DNA from: Triangularia verruculosa
Lineage: Eukaryota > Ascomycota > Sordariomycetes > Sordariales > Podosporaceae
Assembly (NCBI GenBank): GCA_033296885.1
Contig: MU863880.1
Location: 1 to 64,000 of the forward strand
Direction: 5' to 3'
DNA length: 64,000 nucleotides
The position numbers and the translations under genes are program-made. Shown here piece after piece: positions 23,501 to 34,483 of this stretch. Position 1 is the first letter of the stretch; each line of letters begins with the position of its first letter. A model generated the notes under the pieces. It had not been told where the DNA came from, ran no database searches, and was given only the letters and a program-made list of their open reading frames with translations.

Positions 23501-23869
23501 TTATTAATTCACAGTTGTCGCTTCGCTTGGCCACGATGTGGTGGCCATTCTCTAGGGGCGGGATTCCCACAAGCTGTCGTCATGGTCGTGCGCAAACCTT
23601 AACACCCTCATCTCAACACGGGTCTCGGCTGTCTTGCTATACTAAGCATTCAGCTGTCCATCTACCCACCCAATCTCTTACTCTATTCCTAAGCACCTAG
23701 AACTTACCCTATTGCCCGACTAGATGTGCAGTTAAGGCCCCGTTCCGTCCCGCCTCACCTGGCTACCTCGCTCTCGTTCCTACCTATGGTCAAATAGCCC
23801 TACGATTCGACAACCATCTTACTTTGATGGACCGCTATCACAATCATCACCACTCTTGGCGCCGAAACA
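20524..23869. other. 3.3-kb spacer
   Basis: No gene is supported on either strand. It contains many poly-T and poly-A tracts, including a T13 directly followed by A17 at 21324-21353, a 20-base T run near 21665 and a short GTT repeat near 21788. It holds the 3' end of the RING gene and the promoter of the seven-helix protein. Confidence 0.6.
21324..21353. repeat. Self-complementary T13-A17 tract
   Basis: A run of 13 T is immediately followed by 17 A, giving a perfect palindrome of 26 bases. Such tracts exclude nucleosomes; it might also reflect a poly-A-ended insertion, but no body of one is recognised. Confidence 0.85.
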
Positions 23870-25994
23870 ATGGCGCCTCCGATATGGCTAGCTATGAGGG
23901 ATGTTATTAAGATGGGGAGCGCGACCTCGGCGGCGGCTACGGGGGAGGAAAGAGGTGCTCCGTATGCCGAGCCGTTGGTTGGCATGGTCATTAGTGTCAT
24001 CCTCGCCATGGTCTCGCTGGTCATCATCTCAGCGTTTTTGAGTGAGGCACTTCCCTTGCATCATCGCTGTTGCCGAATGGTTTTACTGACAGACCCGTGT
24101 TGGTATGCAGCGCAAAGGTTTCTGGCGGTTAAGCTCTGGAGCAGACTACCTTTTGTCCAATGGCGTAAGTGACTTGCTGTATCCTAGAAGTTGAAGCGGG
24201 AGAATGCTGACTGACCCTCACCGTGTGATAGTTGTCTTCGCCATCTATACTGATTCCTTCCTGTTTGTGTTTGCTGCTTGCATACTCCAGTTTGGATTTG
24301 GTGTGGGATACTCGGTATCGGTTTGCGAATCAACCATCCTGTTATGTCTGACTTGTTATGTCACAACCAAGGTATGCTTTGCTTCAGTTTACCACCTCCA
24401 ATGTGAGGAGACATGCTAATGGTAGTTGGGCAGGTTGTATGTATTCTCTTGCCCCGTCGGTTTCTCCTTTCTGCTGACAAACTATAGCTCATTTACATGT
24501 TCTTGGTTGAGAAAGCCGTAAGAAACCTCGGCTCCCATCGAGAACGGCCTACTGACACGAACTAGTTCATCATAAGATCCGGCTCCAAGAGAAGCCGCTT
24601 GACATCGAAGTTGTATTTGTTCAACTCATTTGGCATGATCGGTATGTTATCAGCGACCCATGATTATGTACCACAAGTGCCATAGCTGACCCTAGAACGA
24701 TCCAGGGATTTACTGCGTTGTTGTCGTTATGAACTTCATCTAGTATTTCCACCTACTCACAATTCTTTCCATATTGTTACTGACCGTGTCTGTAGTCGTA
24801 TTACGAGGGTGGAAAACGGCCAATGCATAATAGGCATGAAAAGGGAAGCCATGATCCCTCTGATAAGCTTCGATCTGCTCGTCAATGTAAGACGACCCGG
24901 GACTCCCATCAACTATCCTGGCTTGGCCTGCTGCTAACAGCCTTACTAAACTACTAGATATATCTCACCGTGATATTCTTGATACCACTCACAAGTACAT
25001 GGGCTTCCTCTTGTCCAACCTTGTTGTGCTTCCCTGTACTGACACATTACCAAAGGAACGTACACCTGGAAACACTTCGTTCACACACAGGGCAGTCGAC
25101 GTCTCCGAACCGTTGCGATGAGGACATTCGTGGGTTGTGTCTGCACCCTGGCCAGCAGTGTGGCGTATGTGTCCTACCTTTCATTTTCGGCTCGTCGCTG
25201 ACAAAAAACACAGCAACCTGTCCGTGCTTATGGCTCTCGACGGTGAGCCCGGCTGGGTTTGCTTGATGTGTTGTAATAGTGATATCCTCTTCAGTGCAAT
25301 TGTCATCCAATGGGTCACCTCCCGCGACAGCACCAGCTCAGCGGCCTCTACCGACTCAGTCAGCGATGGCGTGTCCCGACCCCGGAGCCAGAATAACAAC
25401 CACACTAGCCTCGGAGGGGAGGAATTGACTGGTATCAACAGCAGCCGCCGCTACAGCAGTGGAGACAATCGGCACAAAGATCCTCTCGACGAAGATAAGA
25501 AACAGCAACCGAGGAACAAATCACTGGGTGCCAGGAACTTGGTATCGTCGACCGATGCAATCGTTACGGATGCAGCAGAAATGTCGGTTGATCATGCCGA
25601 GTTTGGAGGGGATGGGGATGTCTCGCCACGGAGCACGGAGAACAACACGGTGTGTTACGACGACAGGGATAGAGAAACGGCCAGGAGGCCGCACACAAGT
25701 GGTTCATTGACGAGGTCGACGACAACAACGACACGAGATGACCTACCTCGGCCTCCACCGCCTGTGGCAACATCGACGGTCCGGCACCACACCTCAGAAG
25801 TACGAGTCGACGTTGATTACGGCGCTACCAGTCTGAGTAGTCGCGAAATTGCCGATGGGGAGGAAGCGAGGTTGGGAAACAGCATCGTGATTGGATCGGG
25901 CACGAGTGTGAGTGGCGTTACAGATGTGACGGGAGGTCGATGGACGAAGCAGCCGCCTGCTTGGAGTCCGGCGGGAACGGGGCCGGGACTTTAG
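23870..25994 (+). CDS. Seven-transmembrane protein with long cytosolic tail
   Basis: Spliced from 11 exons: 23870-24041, 24111-24164, 24232-24371, 24434-24436, 24488-24517, 24566-24641, 24706-24742, 24796-24886, 24958-24994, 25056-25164, 25214-25994; all phases agree and yield 509 residues. The first half has seven hydrophobic segments: LVGMVISVILAMVSLVII; VFAIYTDSFLFVFAACIL; ILLCLTCYVTTKVLIYMF; YLFNSFGMIGIYCVVVVMNF; MIPLISFDLLVNIYLTVIF; TFVGCVCTLASSVANLSVL; NSDILFSAIVIQWV. The remaining 230 residues are hydrophilic, Ser/Thr/Asp-rich and probably disordered. The layout resembles a GPCR-like receptor, but I cannot assign a ligand or a named family; similar proteins are usually called integral membrane proteins in fungal genomes. 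The fourth exon is only GTT (see findings). One acceptor (25053-25055) is AAG, not YAG. Confidence 0.82.
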
Positions 25995-27086
25995 TGGGGG
26001 TCTAACTGGCATGATCGGTGTCGGGTTCAAAGGGCGAGCACGGTGAGCTATCCAGGGCTGGGGGTCCTGAGGGAGCACGTGCTTGAGGGGAAGGTGTGGA
26101 AGGGGAGGAGGAGGAGTAGTAGAAGGGGGGGCAGGGCGAGTGATGAGGAGGGGAAGTGTGAAGGGAGAAAGAAGACGGGTAAAGAGGGGAAGGGGAAGAG
26201 CTGGGGATGATAGGTATGTGAAAAGGGTTTTTTGAATAGTAGTTTGGGGGGAAACATGAGTTGGAAAACATTCCCATGGGTGGGAGCCCACCTGAGCTTG
26301 GATAAGACTGAATATATCTAGGTGTTTGGCTGGGGGTTTGTGTTCGATGGATACTTGTCTGTTGGAACCCTGCCTAACTAATGAATTGTGTTGTCTTTTT
26401 TCCCTTTTTTCGCAATTGCTCGCTTGTGGCGATATTGACTGGTTATTCAACTCTCTAGACATAAAGAAAGACAGCTAGCTAGCTACCATACAAAAACGAG
26501 AGAACCGGGGCCGCCGTTTGGCAGTTTGCTGCGGTTGATCTGATATAAGGTATATATATACCATGATAGGTTGCTCCTTCCTTCTTTCTTGAGAGGGAGA
26601 CAGCAGGTGACAGCTGTTGATCTATGTACCCTGACAGACCCTCCCAAACTGGCTGGCTCTCCCTCACTTGCGCGTCGTCGACCAGCAAGCACTAATGGGC
26701 TGATGTTACCTGTTCTGCACCTTTGGTAGTAATCATCGTGGGTTGACAAGGTGGCAGTTCATCCATGGCACAAGACAGGAGAGTAAACAAGGAAAGGTGT
26801 GGAAACAAGTAATCAATACTCTGTATTCATGCCATTATAACTGTAATACCTTAAAAGCAAAAAGAAGAGACTGTGTACTTCGTCCAACCCTCTCATATAC
26901 ATCCATCCCATCCCATCCTATTAATCATCGGCCTAAAAACCATCGTGTAATCTACAAACTCTTTCTTTCAGTCTCCAATCATGTATAACTCCATCCCATA
27001 AAACTCCATGGACCCCATCCCAAAAAAACCAAACCCCATCCATACCCAAATGCCCAATGCATTAAAGAAAAAGAAAAAAGAAAAAC
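25995..27086. other. Spacer between convergent genes
   Basis: About 1.1 kb holding the 3' ends of the seven-helix gene and TAG1. The plus strand is purine-rich at 26.1-26.25 kb. No gene is supported. Confidence 0.6.
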
Positions 27087-29930
27087 TCACAACCTAACCG
27101 CAGCCCCAATCCCCCTCCCCCAATACCAAACCCTCTCCCTCCACGCCCCCAACCTAACCCCCACCATCGCCCTCGCATCCAGCTTCATCCTTCCCCCCAG
27201 CGCCTCCTCCACCTTGTCATACCCCACACTGTCCAGATCCCACACCACCGGCAGCCTCGGCGTCTTGCTCTCCCCCGGCGGCGCCGCAAACGGAAGATCA
27301 TACTCTATCGTCCCAATCACCTCGGTATGGTTGTACAGCGCCGTGGCATTGACGTACTCAATATACAACATGTTCTTCTTCAGCGGGCTCGCCAGCGTGA
27401 ACTGCGCTGTCGACGACCAAAGGTGAAACGTCGCATCCCTAATGAAATGATCTCCGTCCTTGTCCTTGTCTTTGCCGCCGCCGGGGGGTGGAAGACGTAA
27501 CTTTGGTGCGGCTAGTGTAAAGTTTAGTCGGGAAAGGGATTCCCCGAGAGAGGGGAGCGAGGGGATGGTGCCGTTGTAGGTGCGGATCGTGATGGTGGTG
27601 TTGAAGCCGGAAAGGTACTGCGAAATAAGTTCACGGCCGACATTCCGGCCTTTTGTTTTGCCTCCCATGGTTGGATTCCATTTGGCAAAAACAGGAATAT
27701 TGGTATTATTCCCTTTGGTGATGTCAAGGTTTTCCGCCTGTGCCTCTCCAAGTGTGGTACCGTTCTTTTCGAAATGAATACTAATAAATGGGATAGTTGC
27801 TGAGTATGTTGTAGGATTCGTAATGTTGACCAAAGCGCGAAGAGAAATCGAATCAGAAGTCGTGTCTAGGATCTCAATGTTGCCGACTTTAGGTTGTGCG
27901 AGGCCAGGAAGGTCCTTCCCAAGAGCTGTTGACAAAGGACGTCAGTAAAGGTCTTCGTAGAGAGATGGGTCGATATGTTTGCCAGCGCGGAATGGAATCA
28001 TGGAAAATGACCAAAGGCGACTAACAATGAGTGGTGATCAAAGTAGATACGGACGTTTAACTGGGATTTTGCCCTCGGCCGGAACCCCCTTGACGACGAG
28101 GTCACCGAGAACTGTCTGCACCTGGACATCGACTAGCGCGTTGATGTCTAATTCGACACCTCTCCCTCCAAACAACAGAGCTGCGATAACATCAGTCATG
28201 ACGTCGGCGTCTGTTACGTTGAGTGGCGCGTCGACGATCCGTGACTGGATCTTGAGCGTAGCCTCGCCGCCCTCAGTGGCCGGAAACTGGGTCGAGTTGG
28301 CCTTTTGCCACTCCTTAAGATTTAGCTCCCCAAGCTTCTGCTTCTTGTAAAAGACGTCGGCGTTGGCCCTGACATTGGTAACATTCAAAGAGAAGTTCAT
28401 CTCTGATGGCAGGCCGGCAAGGACCTGGATGGTACCTGACACTCGTGGGTTGGACTCTGGGTCATCGGGCTCGGCCCCTGGATCTGGCATCTTAAAGTGC
28501 ACATCCGTAAGAGAAAAGTCGCGAATCGTATTTTCAAACGAGCGTCCTGGGAATGGCACTGGCACCGTGATGCTGGACAAAATCTCAGCCAGCCAGCCAG
28601 GCGTATCTCCTCCTGGCTTCTGCTGTCCACGTACGAGTACGGTCGTGGTTTCGTTACCAAGGAACTTCTCGAAGAGCAAATCAAGTGGCGAAGAGTTGGA
28701 GTGGGGGCAGGCGCGAGTCAAAGGCTCAGGCAACTTGTCGACAAGACCATCGGCGTCAACAGCAACTTCGGAGTGGGATTTGACAGACGTGCGGTGGGTA
28801 ATGGCAGACGCAACAACGATAGGAGGGTCGGCCGTTCCGCATCCGGGGACAAGAATCTCGAATCCAAGCTCGGGAATATCCACGGAGATCGGGTAATCGT
28901 TGAAGGCCTTGATGGTGACTTCAACGCCCATGGCCCATTTTTCGGCCTGCGATGGCCTGCTCTCTGGAACGGGAATCTCCTTAAAGTTGAGCCTGGTAAT
29001 GTTGTAAGCGGGTAACTGGGGCATATCGTGGCCTACATCATTTATCAGCAAGTTGTTCAGATTTGAGGCAATCAACATGATAGTCATTCAAAAGAGAGAC
29101 TTCTCTCCAAAGTACAGCGAGGCAAAAGTGCGATAGAGGGATTGACCTTCAAACGTCAACGACTCCACGATGGAGTGTGTTCCCAGAGGAATCATTCCCG
29201 CCCTCAGTTGAATATCAGCCTTCCCCTGCAACCGAACCGTATCCAGCCTCCCTTCCAACCACTCGTTGGCGATCGTTCGGATACCCTCGGCGTCGCCCGG
29301 GATAAGGTCAGCCACAAAGTCCACCGCGTTGTTCTGGCCGTTCGCAATGCTAACGTCCATGGAGGGGACTGCCGCACTGCCCAGCAAAAGGTTGTCATAG
29401 TCAGGTAGATGGACGTGAATCTTGGTGTCCTCGGTCCCAATGCTCCCAACCAGCCATGTAACAGCCTTGCCCACCCGTCTCACATGCTCATTCTCCACCC
29501 TTTGCGCGTCCATCCGGAAGTTCGCCTGGATCCTCGCTCGTACACCGCTGGTAGTAATCGATACAAGCGACAGGTTCGTTGGCTCAAGAACTACGGCTTG
29601 CTTTGCATATTCCTCCACGGCGACGGGCACAAAGAAGGCACCAATCATGATGCCGAGCGCAAAGAGCGACAGCACAATCCCAGCAATCAGGGAAGGCTTC
29701 GGTATCGACCTGTCTGTTGTCGATTTGATCGAGGCAGCGTCCATCTCGCCAGCGGCAATAGACGCTGTCTCGTTTTGTTCATCATCCACCTCTCCATCAT
29801 AACGTGGGGTTGCGCCCGATGATAACAATGGCGTTGTCTCGGACTGCTCGAGGGATGGACGAGCATCGGGATCAGCGGCTTTGTTGCTGCTTGAAGCAGC
29901 CAGAAACGGCGTCGTTTCCGAGTCTGACAT
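27087..29930 (-). CDS. TAG1: TAG1-like vacuolar membrane protein (autophagy termination)
   Basis: Yeast Tag1 is a vacuolar membrane protein needed to shut down autophagy during long nitrogen starvation; fungal relatives were often mislabelled pre-rRNA processing proteins. The proposed exons are 29930-29147, 29032-28055 and 27925-27087 (866 residues). The cytosolic N-terminus has two acidic dileucine-like motifs (ETTPFL at 5-10, ETTPLL at 31-36). A single membrane helix follows at 81-103, so the large C-terminal part should be lumenal; it carries many N-glycosylation sequons. The exon 2-3 join (GTCCGT to CAG) is clean. The exon 1-2 join is not: exon 1 and exon 2 lie in the same frame separated only by a TGA at 29088-29090, and the only phase-compatible intron I found (29033-29146, 114 nt) uses a weak GTCAAT donor. 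The family call rests on overall architecture and length. Confidence 0.75.
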
Positions 29931-31035
29931 GATGGCGATGAAAACACCGATGAGCTACGCGCTGTTGGGTTGGGTGATTGGGCTTTGCGAAGAAGCTGTT
30001 ACTGGCTGTCCACCGAGGGACAACAGGGATGGTGCTTATCGTAGCCTTGGCCTATGACATGGCCGGAGAGGTGATGTGATGGTATCCCCGCAGTTATCAG
30101 TTATGATGATATAGAAGTGAGAGACTCTGATAAAACGACGGGCGGATGGGTTTGTTCAAGATAAGAGATGGTGATGTTGAGATGAAGTGAAGAGAGGAGG
30201 AGCCACGGATAAGGTTGGGGCTTGGGGCCGAATGACATCGTCGGTCGGTCCGCCTTGTTGCTGCCTCCGCGCCTTGAAACGGCAGGGCGAGAGCAGCCCA
30301 CGCGGCAGGTGTGGCGCTCAATTGGGCAGAAGGGGACACTGGCGTGTGATTGGCTGGACAACAAGGGAGGTCTGTGGCACATGCGCCCAGCCTTGAGGAA
30401 GCGGGACCAGGAACAGGTCTCGAATGCGGGGAAGAGGACGACCAGTCACACTCCAGCAATTCGTCATCCCGCAGCGAGCGCTATCCCAGCAAAACCTATG
30501 CACGCCGCTGCCTCCGATCCCAGGAGCACCATGTTGAGCCAAATGTTGGGAAGGAAGCAAGAGCGAGCATCAGGTCGAAGCCAATTGGTGCCCTCCAAGA
30601 TAGAGTTAGGACTTGGGAGCAAAAGATGTTCGATTGACTGATTGGGCATGGCCACACAAAATTCCACGGTGATACGTAGAGTCATACCCATCATTGTTTA
30701 AATTGTCTTATAGACAGACTATCGACTATTTTTTCCACAGGACCGGTTACCGGACCCTTATTTTTATGAGACATCAAGGTCCCCGGTCTGGGCAGCTTCT
30801 CTTTTTTTTCCGGTCAAACGCGCACACTGACTCACGGCCTCGTCACCCCCAGAAAATCCCCATAAGAAGAGAGGAGAGGCCATCCCAAGATCGACTCAAA
30901 AGCTTGGAGAGAAATCCAAACGTTTTGATACCCACTCACCATCCCCACTGATCAGTCATCGAGATCCAAAGTCATTCCTCCCTTTAAAACAGATCTCGAC
31001 GCCCTTCAATCCCAGCTTCTCCCTCTTAACCCGTC
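29931..31035. promoter_or_regulatory. Divergent promoter region, TAG1 and ornithine carbamoyltransferase
   Basis: About 1.1 kb between divergent genes. It contains the CPC1 site at 30828-30834 and pyrimidine-rich tracts just before the carbamoyltransferase start. No gene is supported in it. Confidence 0.65.
30828..30834. promoter_or_regulatory. Gcn4/CPC1 site TGACTCA
   Basis: A perfect TGACTCA, the palindromic site bound by Gcn4/CPC1, the activator of general (cross-pathway) amino-acid control. It lies 202 bases upstream of the ornithine carbamoyltransferase ATG, a known class of target. Confidence 0.75.
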
Positions 31036-32245
31036 ATGATGCAACGTGCTGGCTTCCGCACACTGAAAACAACAATGGCTCACCTCCAATCCCGCACTAT
31101 CTCCTCGGGCCCCTCCTCTGGGCCCAGGCATCTGTTGTCCATCAGCGACCTCACCCCAGCCGAGTTCACCAAACTAGTCCTCAACGCCTCCTCCCACAAG
31201 AAAGCCGTCAAAGATGCGTTCGCGGCTAGCCAGACACCACCAAAGCCCCTCCACGGCGCCATGACCGGCAAGACCGTCGCCATGATGTTCTCCAAGCGCA
31301 GCACCAGAACCCGTGTATCAACAGAAGCTGCCGTCCAGCTCATGGGCGGCCACCCAATGTTTTTGGGTAAAGACGATATCCAGCTCGGTGTAAGCCCCTC
31401 CCTCCCCCCCTAGGATAGGACACATTCTCACACACCCTAGGTCAACGAATCCCTCCACGACACCTCGGTAGTAATCTCCTCCATGACCTCCTGCATGGTC
31501 GCCCGCGTAGGCCCTCACTCGGACGTAACCGGCCTCGCCGCCTCCTCCTCAGTCCCGGTAATCAACGCCCTCTCCTCCGACTTCCACCCCCTCCAAACCA
31601 TCGCCGACTTCCAAACCATCCACGAATCCCTCTCCTCGGTCCCCTCCCCCGATGGCACCCATCTCGGTCTCTCCCACGTCAAAATCGCCTGGGTAGGCGA
31701 CTCCAACAACGTCCTCTTCGACCTCGCCATCGCCTCCATCAAAATGGGCGTGCACATCTCTGTCGCCTCTCCCGCCGGCTATGGCATCCCCGATCACATC
31801 CGCGGCATCATCCTCGCCGCTGCCGAAGGCGTCGCCAACCCGGGGAAGTTGACAGAAACAACAGTGCCAGAAGAGGCGATCAAGGATGCGGATATCCTGG
31901 TGACGGACACGTGGGTGAGCATGGGCCAGGAAGAGGAGGCGAAGAAGAGGTTGGCGGCGTTTGCGGGGTACCAGATCACGCATGAGCTGGCCAAGAGGGG
32001 GGGTGCGAAGCCGAATTGGAAGTTTATGCACTGCTTGCCCAGGCACCCGGAGGAGGTGGCTGATGAGGTGTTTTATGACGAGGAGAGGAGTTTGGTTTTC
32101 CCCGAGGCCGAGAATAGGCTTTGGGCTGCCGTTTGTGAGTGCCACTTTTTAAACAAATCATGGTTTGGGAAAAACTGGATGGTTAACTAACGGTGTTGTA
32201 GCTGCGCTTGAGGCGTTTGTGGTCAACAAGGGCAAGATTGTCTAA
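31036..32245 (+). CDS. ARG3: Ornithine carbamoyltransferase, mitochondrial
   Basis: It makes citrulline from ornithine and carbamoyl phosphate in arginine synthesis; in filamentous fungi it acts in mitochondria (arg-12 in Neurospora). Exons are 31036-31389, 31441-32134 and 32202-32245, giving 363 residues. The first 25-30 residues are basic and hydroxylated (MMQRAGFRTLKTT), fitting a mitochondrial presequence. The carbamoyl-phosphate site STRTR lies at 89-93, the HPLQT segment in the middle, WVGDSNNV starts the ornithine domain, and HCLPRH carries the catalytic cysteine. The short last exon adds SALEAFVVNKGKIV, the usual end. It is transcribed towards ILV6 (416-base gap), and both genes carry a CPC1 site upstream. 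Codons shift abruptly from C-ending to G-ending after about residue 255. Confidence 0.96.
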
Positions 32246-32660
32246 GTCTTTTTGAGTTGAGGAGGGGCCTTCTACACGGTTAGGTTTCAGAAGATCTTTT
32301 GGATCACTAGGGCTGATGATGATGTGTTGGTTTGACTGTTTGACAGGAGATTTGGCTTGCAAAACCAAGGGTAGCGTATGGCTTTTTTTTGCTGGAGAGA
32401 GGCGTACGGTTACAAAAACAAAAAGTATTTCTTAACAGGTAGCGTTTTGAGGAAGATGGCAAAATAATGATTCAGTTCTTTTGATTCCCCTCTCAAAGCA
32501 CTCTCACAGGCACATGGGAATCATTTTTATGAGGTATCATGAACTTTTCCGTTTCAATTCAACCTACTACGCCAACCACCCATGCCCATCACAAGCAAAT
32601 TTCGCACCGAATAGTTGACCAAGCAAATCATTCCATTTCATTATTATCAACAAAGATATC
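32246..32660. other. Convergent 3' spacer
   Basis: A 415-base AT-richer gap holding the 3' UTRs and poly-A signals of two convergent genes. No gene is supported. Confidence 0.65.
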
Positions 32661-33770
32661 TTAACCAGGGGGGAGGGTGCTGGCATCCACAACCTCATCA
32701 GCATCCTTGACATGCTGGTCCTGCTCATCAGGACCATAGAGGGGTGATCTAGGCAGAGCCATGAGACCAGTGCGCGCGGACTCGAGAATGCCGAATGGAG
32801 CAACGAGCTTCAGGAAAGAGTCGATTCTCTCTGGCTTAGCGGAACTGTTTTGAAGAGGTACGTATGTTAGTGACTCTGACTTGTGATGCCGGGGGTGGGT
32901 GACTCAGGGTCCAACCAAGCAGTAAAAAAGGCTTGGCATGGCAGATCAGGAATGTCTGTTACAGGGGGGTTGGGTGACTTACATCTCGACAATGCAGCTG
33001 TTAGTGCTAATGTCGAGTACCTTTCCACCAAACTGATGAGCGAAATATGTGATGTTCTTCAGATGCTCATGCTTGTGACGCAGCGCCTCGCTGACGACCA
33101 ACCTGTTGGGGTGGAAGTCTTCGGAAACCTCCTCCAAGCTCGGCTCGGAAGCAGCCGGGGCAGCAGCAGCAGACTCATCAGCAGCCTCGGGGGCGGTGAT
33201 TTCCCTGTGGTGGGCAAGGAGCTCCTCAAAGTACTCGGGACCAAGGATGTTGATCTTGGCGAGCAAGAGCTCACGCTGGACGAGAGCAGAGTTGGTGTAG
33301 TCCAGGACGGCCCAGACGGGGACGAGATCCTCGAGTTGGCGACGGGCCTGCTCGACGACGCCGTCTTGCCCAGTAAGCACGATGGTCATGCGGGAGAGGT
33401 CCTCGACTTCGGTGTTGCAGACGACGAGGGAGTCGATGTTGAAGCCGCGGGCGGCGAGGATACCGGAGACGCGGGAGAGGACGCCGGGCTCATTTTGGAC
33501 GAGGCAGTTGAGGACGTGGCGCTTTGGGGGTGCGGCCGAGGGGGTGGGGGTCTCGTAGAGGATGTTGGAAACGGCGGCTTGGGCTGACCATGAAGGGGGG
33601 AGGTCGCTGATGGGGAGGGGTGCTTGCCGGCGACGGTTGGCTTTGTAGGCAATGGCGGATGTGGAGGAGGACTTGTAGGAGTGGTGTCTGACGGCGGTTT
33701 GCGCCAGAAGGCTTGCACGGACCTGCGTCGCTATCCTCTTGGAGGGAGCGACGAGGCAGCGGGAGGCCAT
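32661..33770 (-). CDS. ILV6: Acetolactate synthase regulatory (small) subunit
   Basis: The regulatory partner of acetolactate synthase (Ilv2), giving valine feedback inhibition to the first common step of branched-chain amino-acid synthesis in mitochondria. Exons are 33770-32983 and 32844-32661, giving 323 residues. The N-terminus is a basic presequence (MASRCLVAPSKRIATQVRAS). An ACT domain occupies about 84-160: RHVLNCLVQNEPGVLSRVSG followed by ARGFNIDSL, the signature of this family. The C-terminal domain has the usual fungal Ala/Glu-rich insert (about 196-220) and ends DADEVVDASTLPPG. The second exon is needed for the PERIDSFLKLVAPFGILE block conserved in all family members. A CPC1 site lies 138 bases upstream of the start. 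Confidence 0.95.
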
Positions 33771-34483
33771 CTCGGGTGGGTTGTGGTGAGCCGGGAAGGC
33801 TCGTTTTGCGCGGGGAAATGGGCCGATCGGTTGCTGTCGTCAGATACTGCTGGCAGAAGCGAAGGAACTGTCGATGTCAACGGCGTAAAGGGTTCGTAAT
33901 CAGCAGCTGAGTCACGACGACGTCGGGGAAGGAAGGATTAAAAGAGGAAAAAGTTCCTGACCGAATCGGCGACAGCTGCAGTGGCTCACCTGGCATTGGT
34001 CAATGCCGCTAGGAGAAGACTTGGCTCCGGACTCGGTGTGTCTTGGTGGGGCTTCCAGCGCTGATGGCTCCGGAAGGTCGGTTAAACCCTCCTCCGGCCA
34101 TCCATTTCCGGGGAAGAAACTGCAGAAGTCATTGGACAGGTACCCGGACGATTTACAGGGTCCCTGGCTCTCACCGGCCACATAGTGTCTTGATTCACTC
34201 GGTACAGTGTGCGCCCCATTTCTTCAACCACTGGCCGAGCCTCGTGCTTTTTTTTCTAGGCCTTCGCAACTTCTTTCTCCAGTAAAAGATTTTAGACGGA
34301 TATCGACAGCGCCTTGTCCATCTCGACTCCCTCTTGCGCCAGTTCTCTGCCTTGTCTGGCCAGCACTTATTCTTGGCTGGTCCTCACCCACCAAGGCTTC
34401 GTCAGCCTGCCTGCAGCAGATACCGAGATTTCCTTCGCCTGCACATTGATACCTGTGTCTCGCTCGACATAAACGCGCGCGCA
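33771..34483. promoter_or_regulatory. Divergent promoter region, ILV6 and KH protein
   Basis: A 713-base gap between divergent genes. It carries the TGAGTCA site nearer to ILV6 and a pyrimidine-rich leader before the KH gene. No coding frame is supported. Confidence 0.6.
33908..33914. promoter_or_regulatory. Gcn4/CPC1 site TGAGTCA
   Basis: A perfect TGAGTCA, the same palindromic site read on the other strand, 138 bases upstream of the ILV6 start. ILV genes are classical Gcn4/CPC1 targets. Confidence 0.75.

Noticed and set aside
24111..24164. Attractive alternative frame of the second exon (FWRLSSGADYLLSNG)
   Set aside because: It would need a non-YAG acceptor at 24117 and then loses phase with the next exon (VFAIYTDSF). 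The frame TQRFLAVKLWSRLPFVQW keeps all phases with standard signals.
29091..29100. GTCTCT as donor of the first TAG1 intron
   Set aside because: It ends the exon in phase 2, while the nearby acceptors are phase 1 (TAG at 29033-29035) and phase 0 (the CAG just downstream); the only phase-2 acceptor would delete the YNITR segment.
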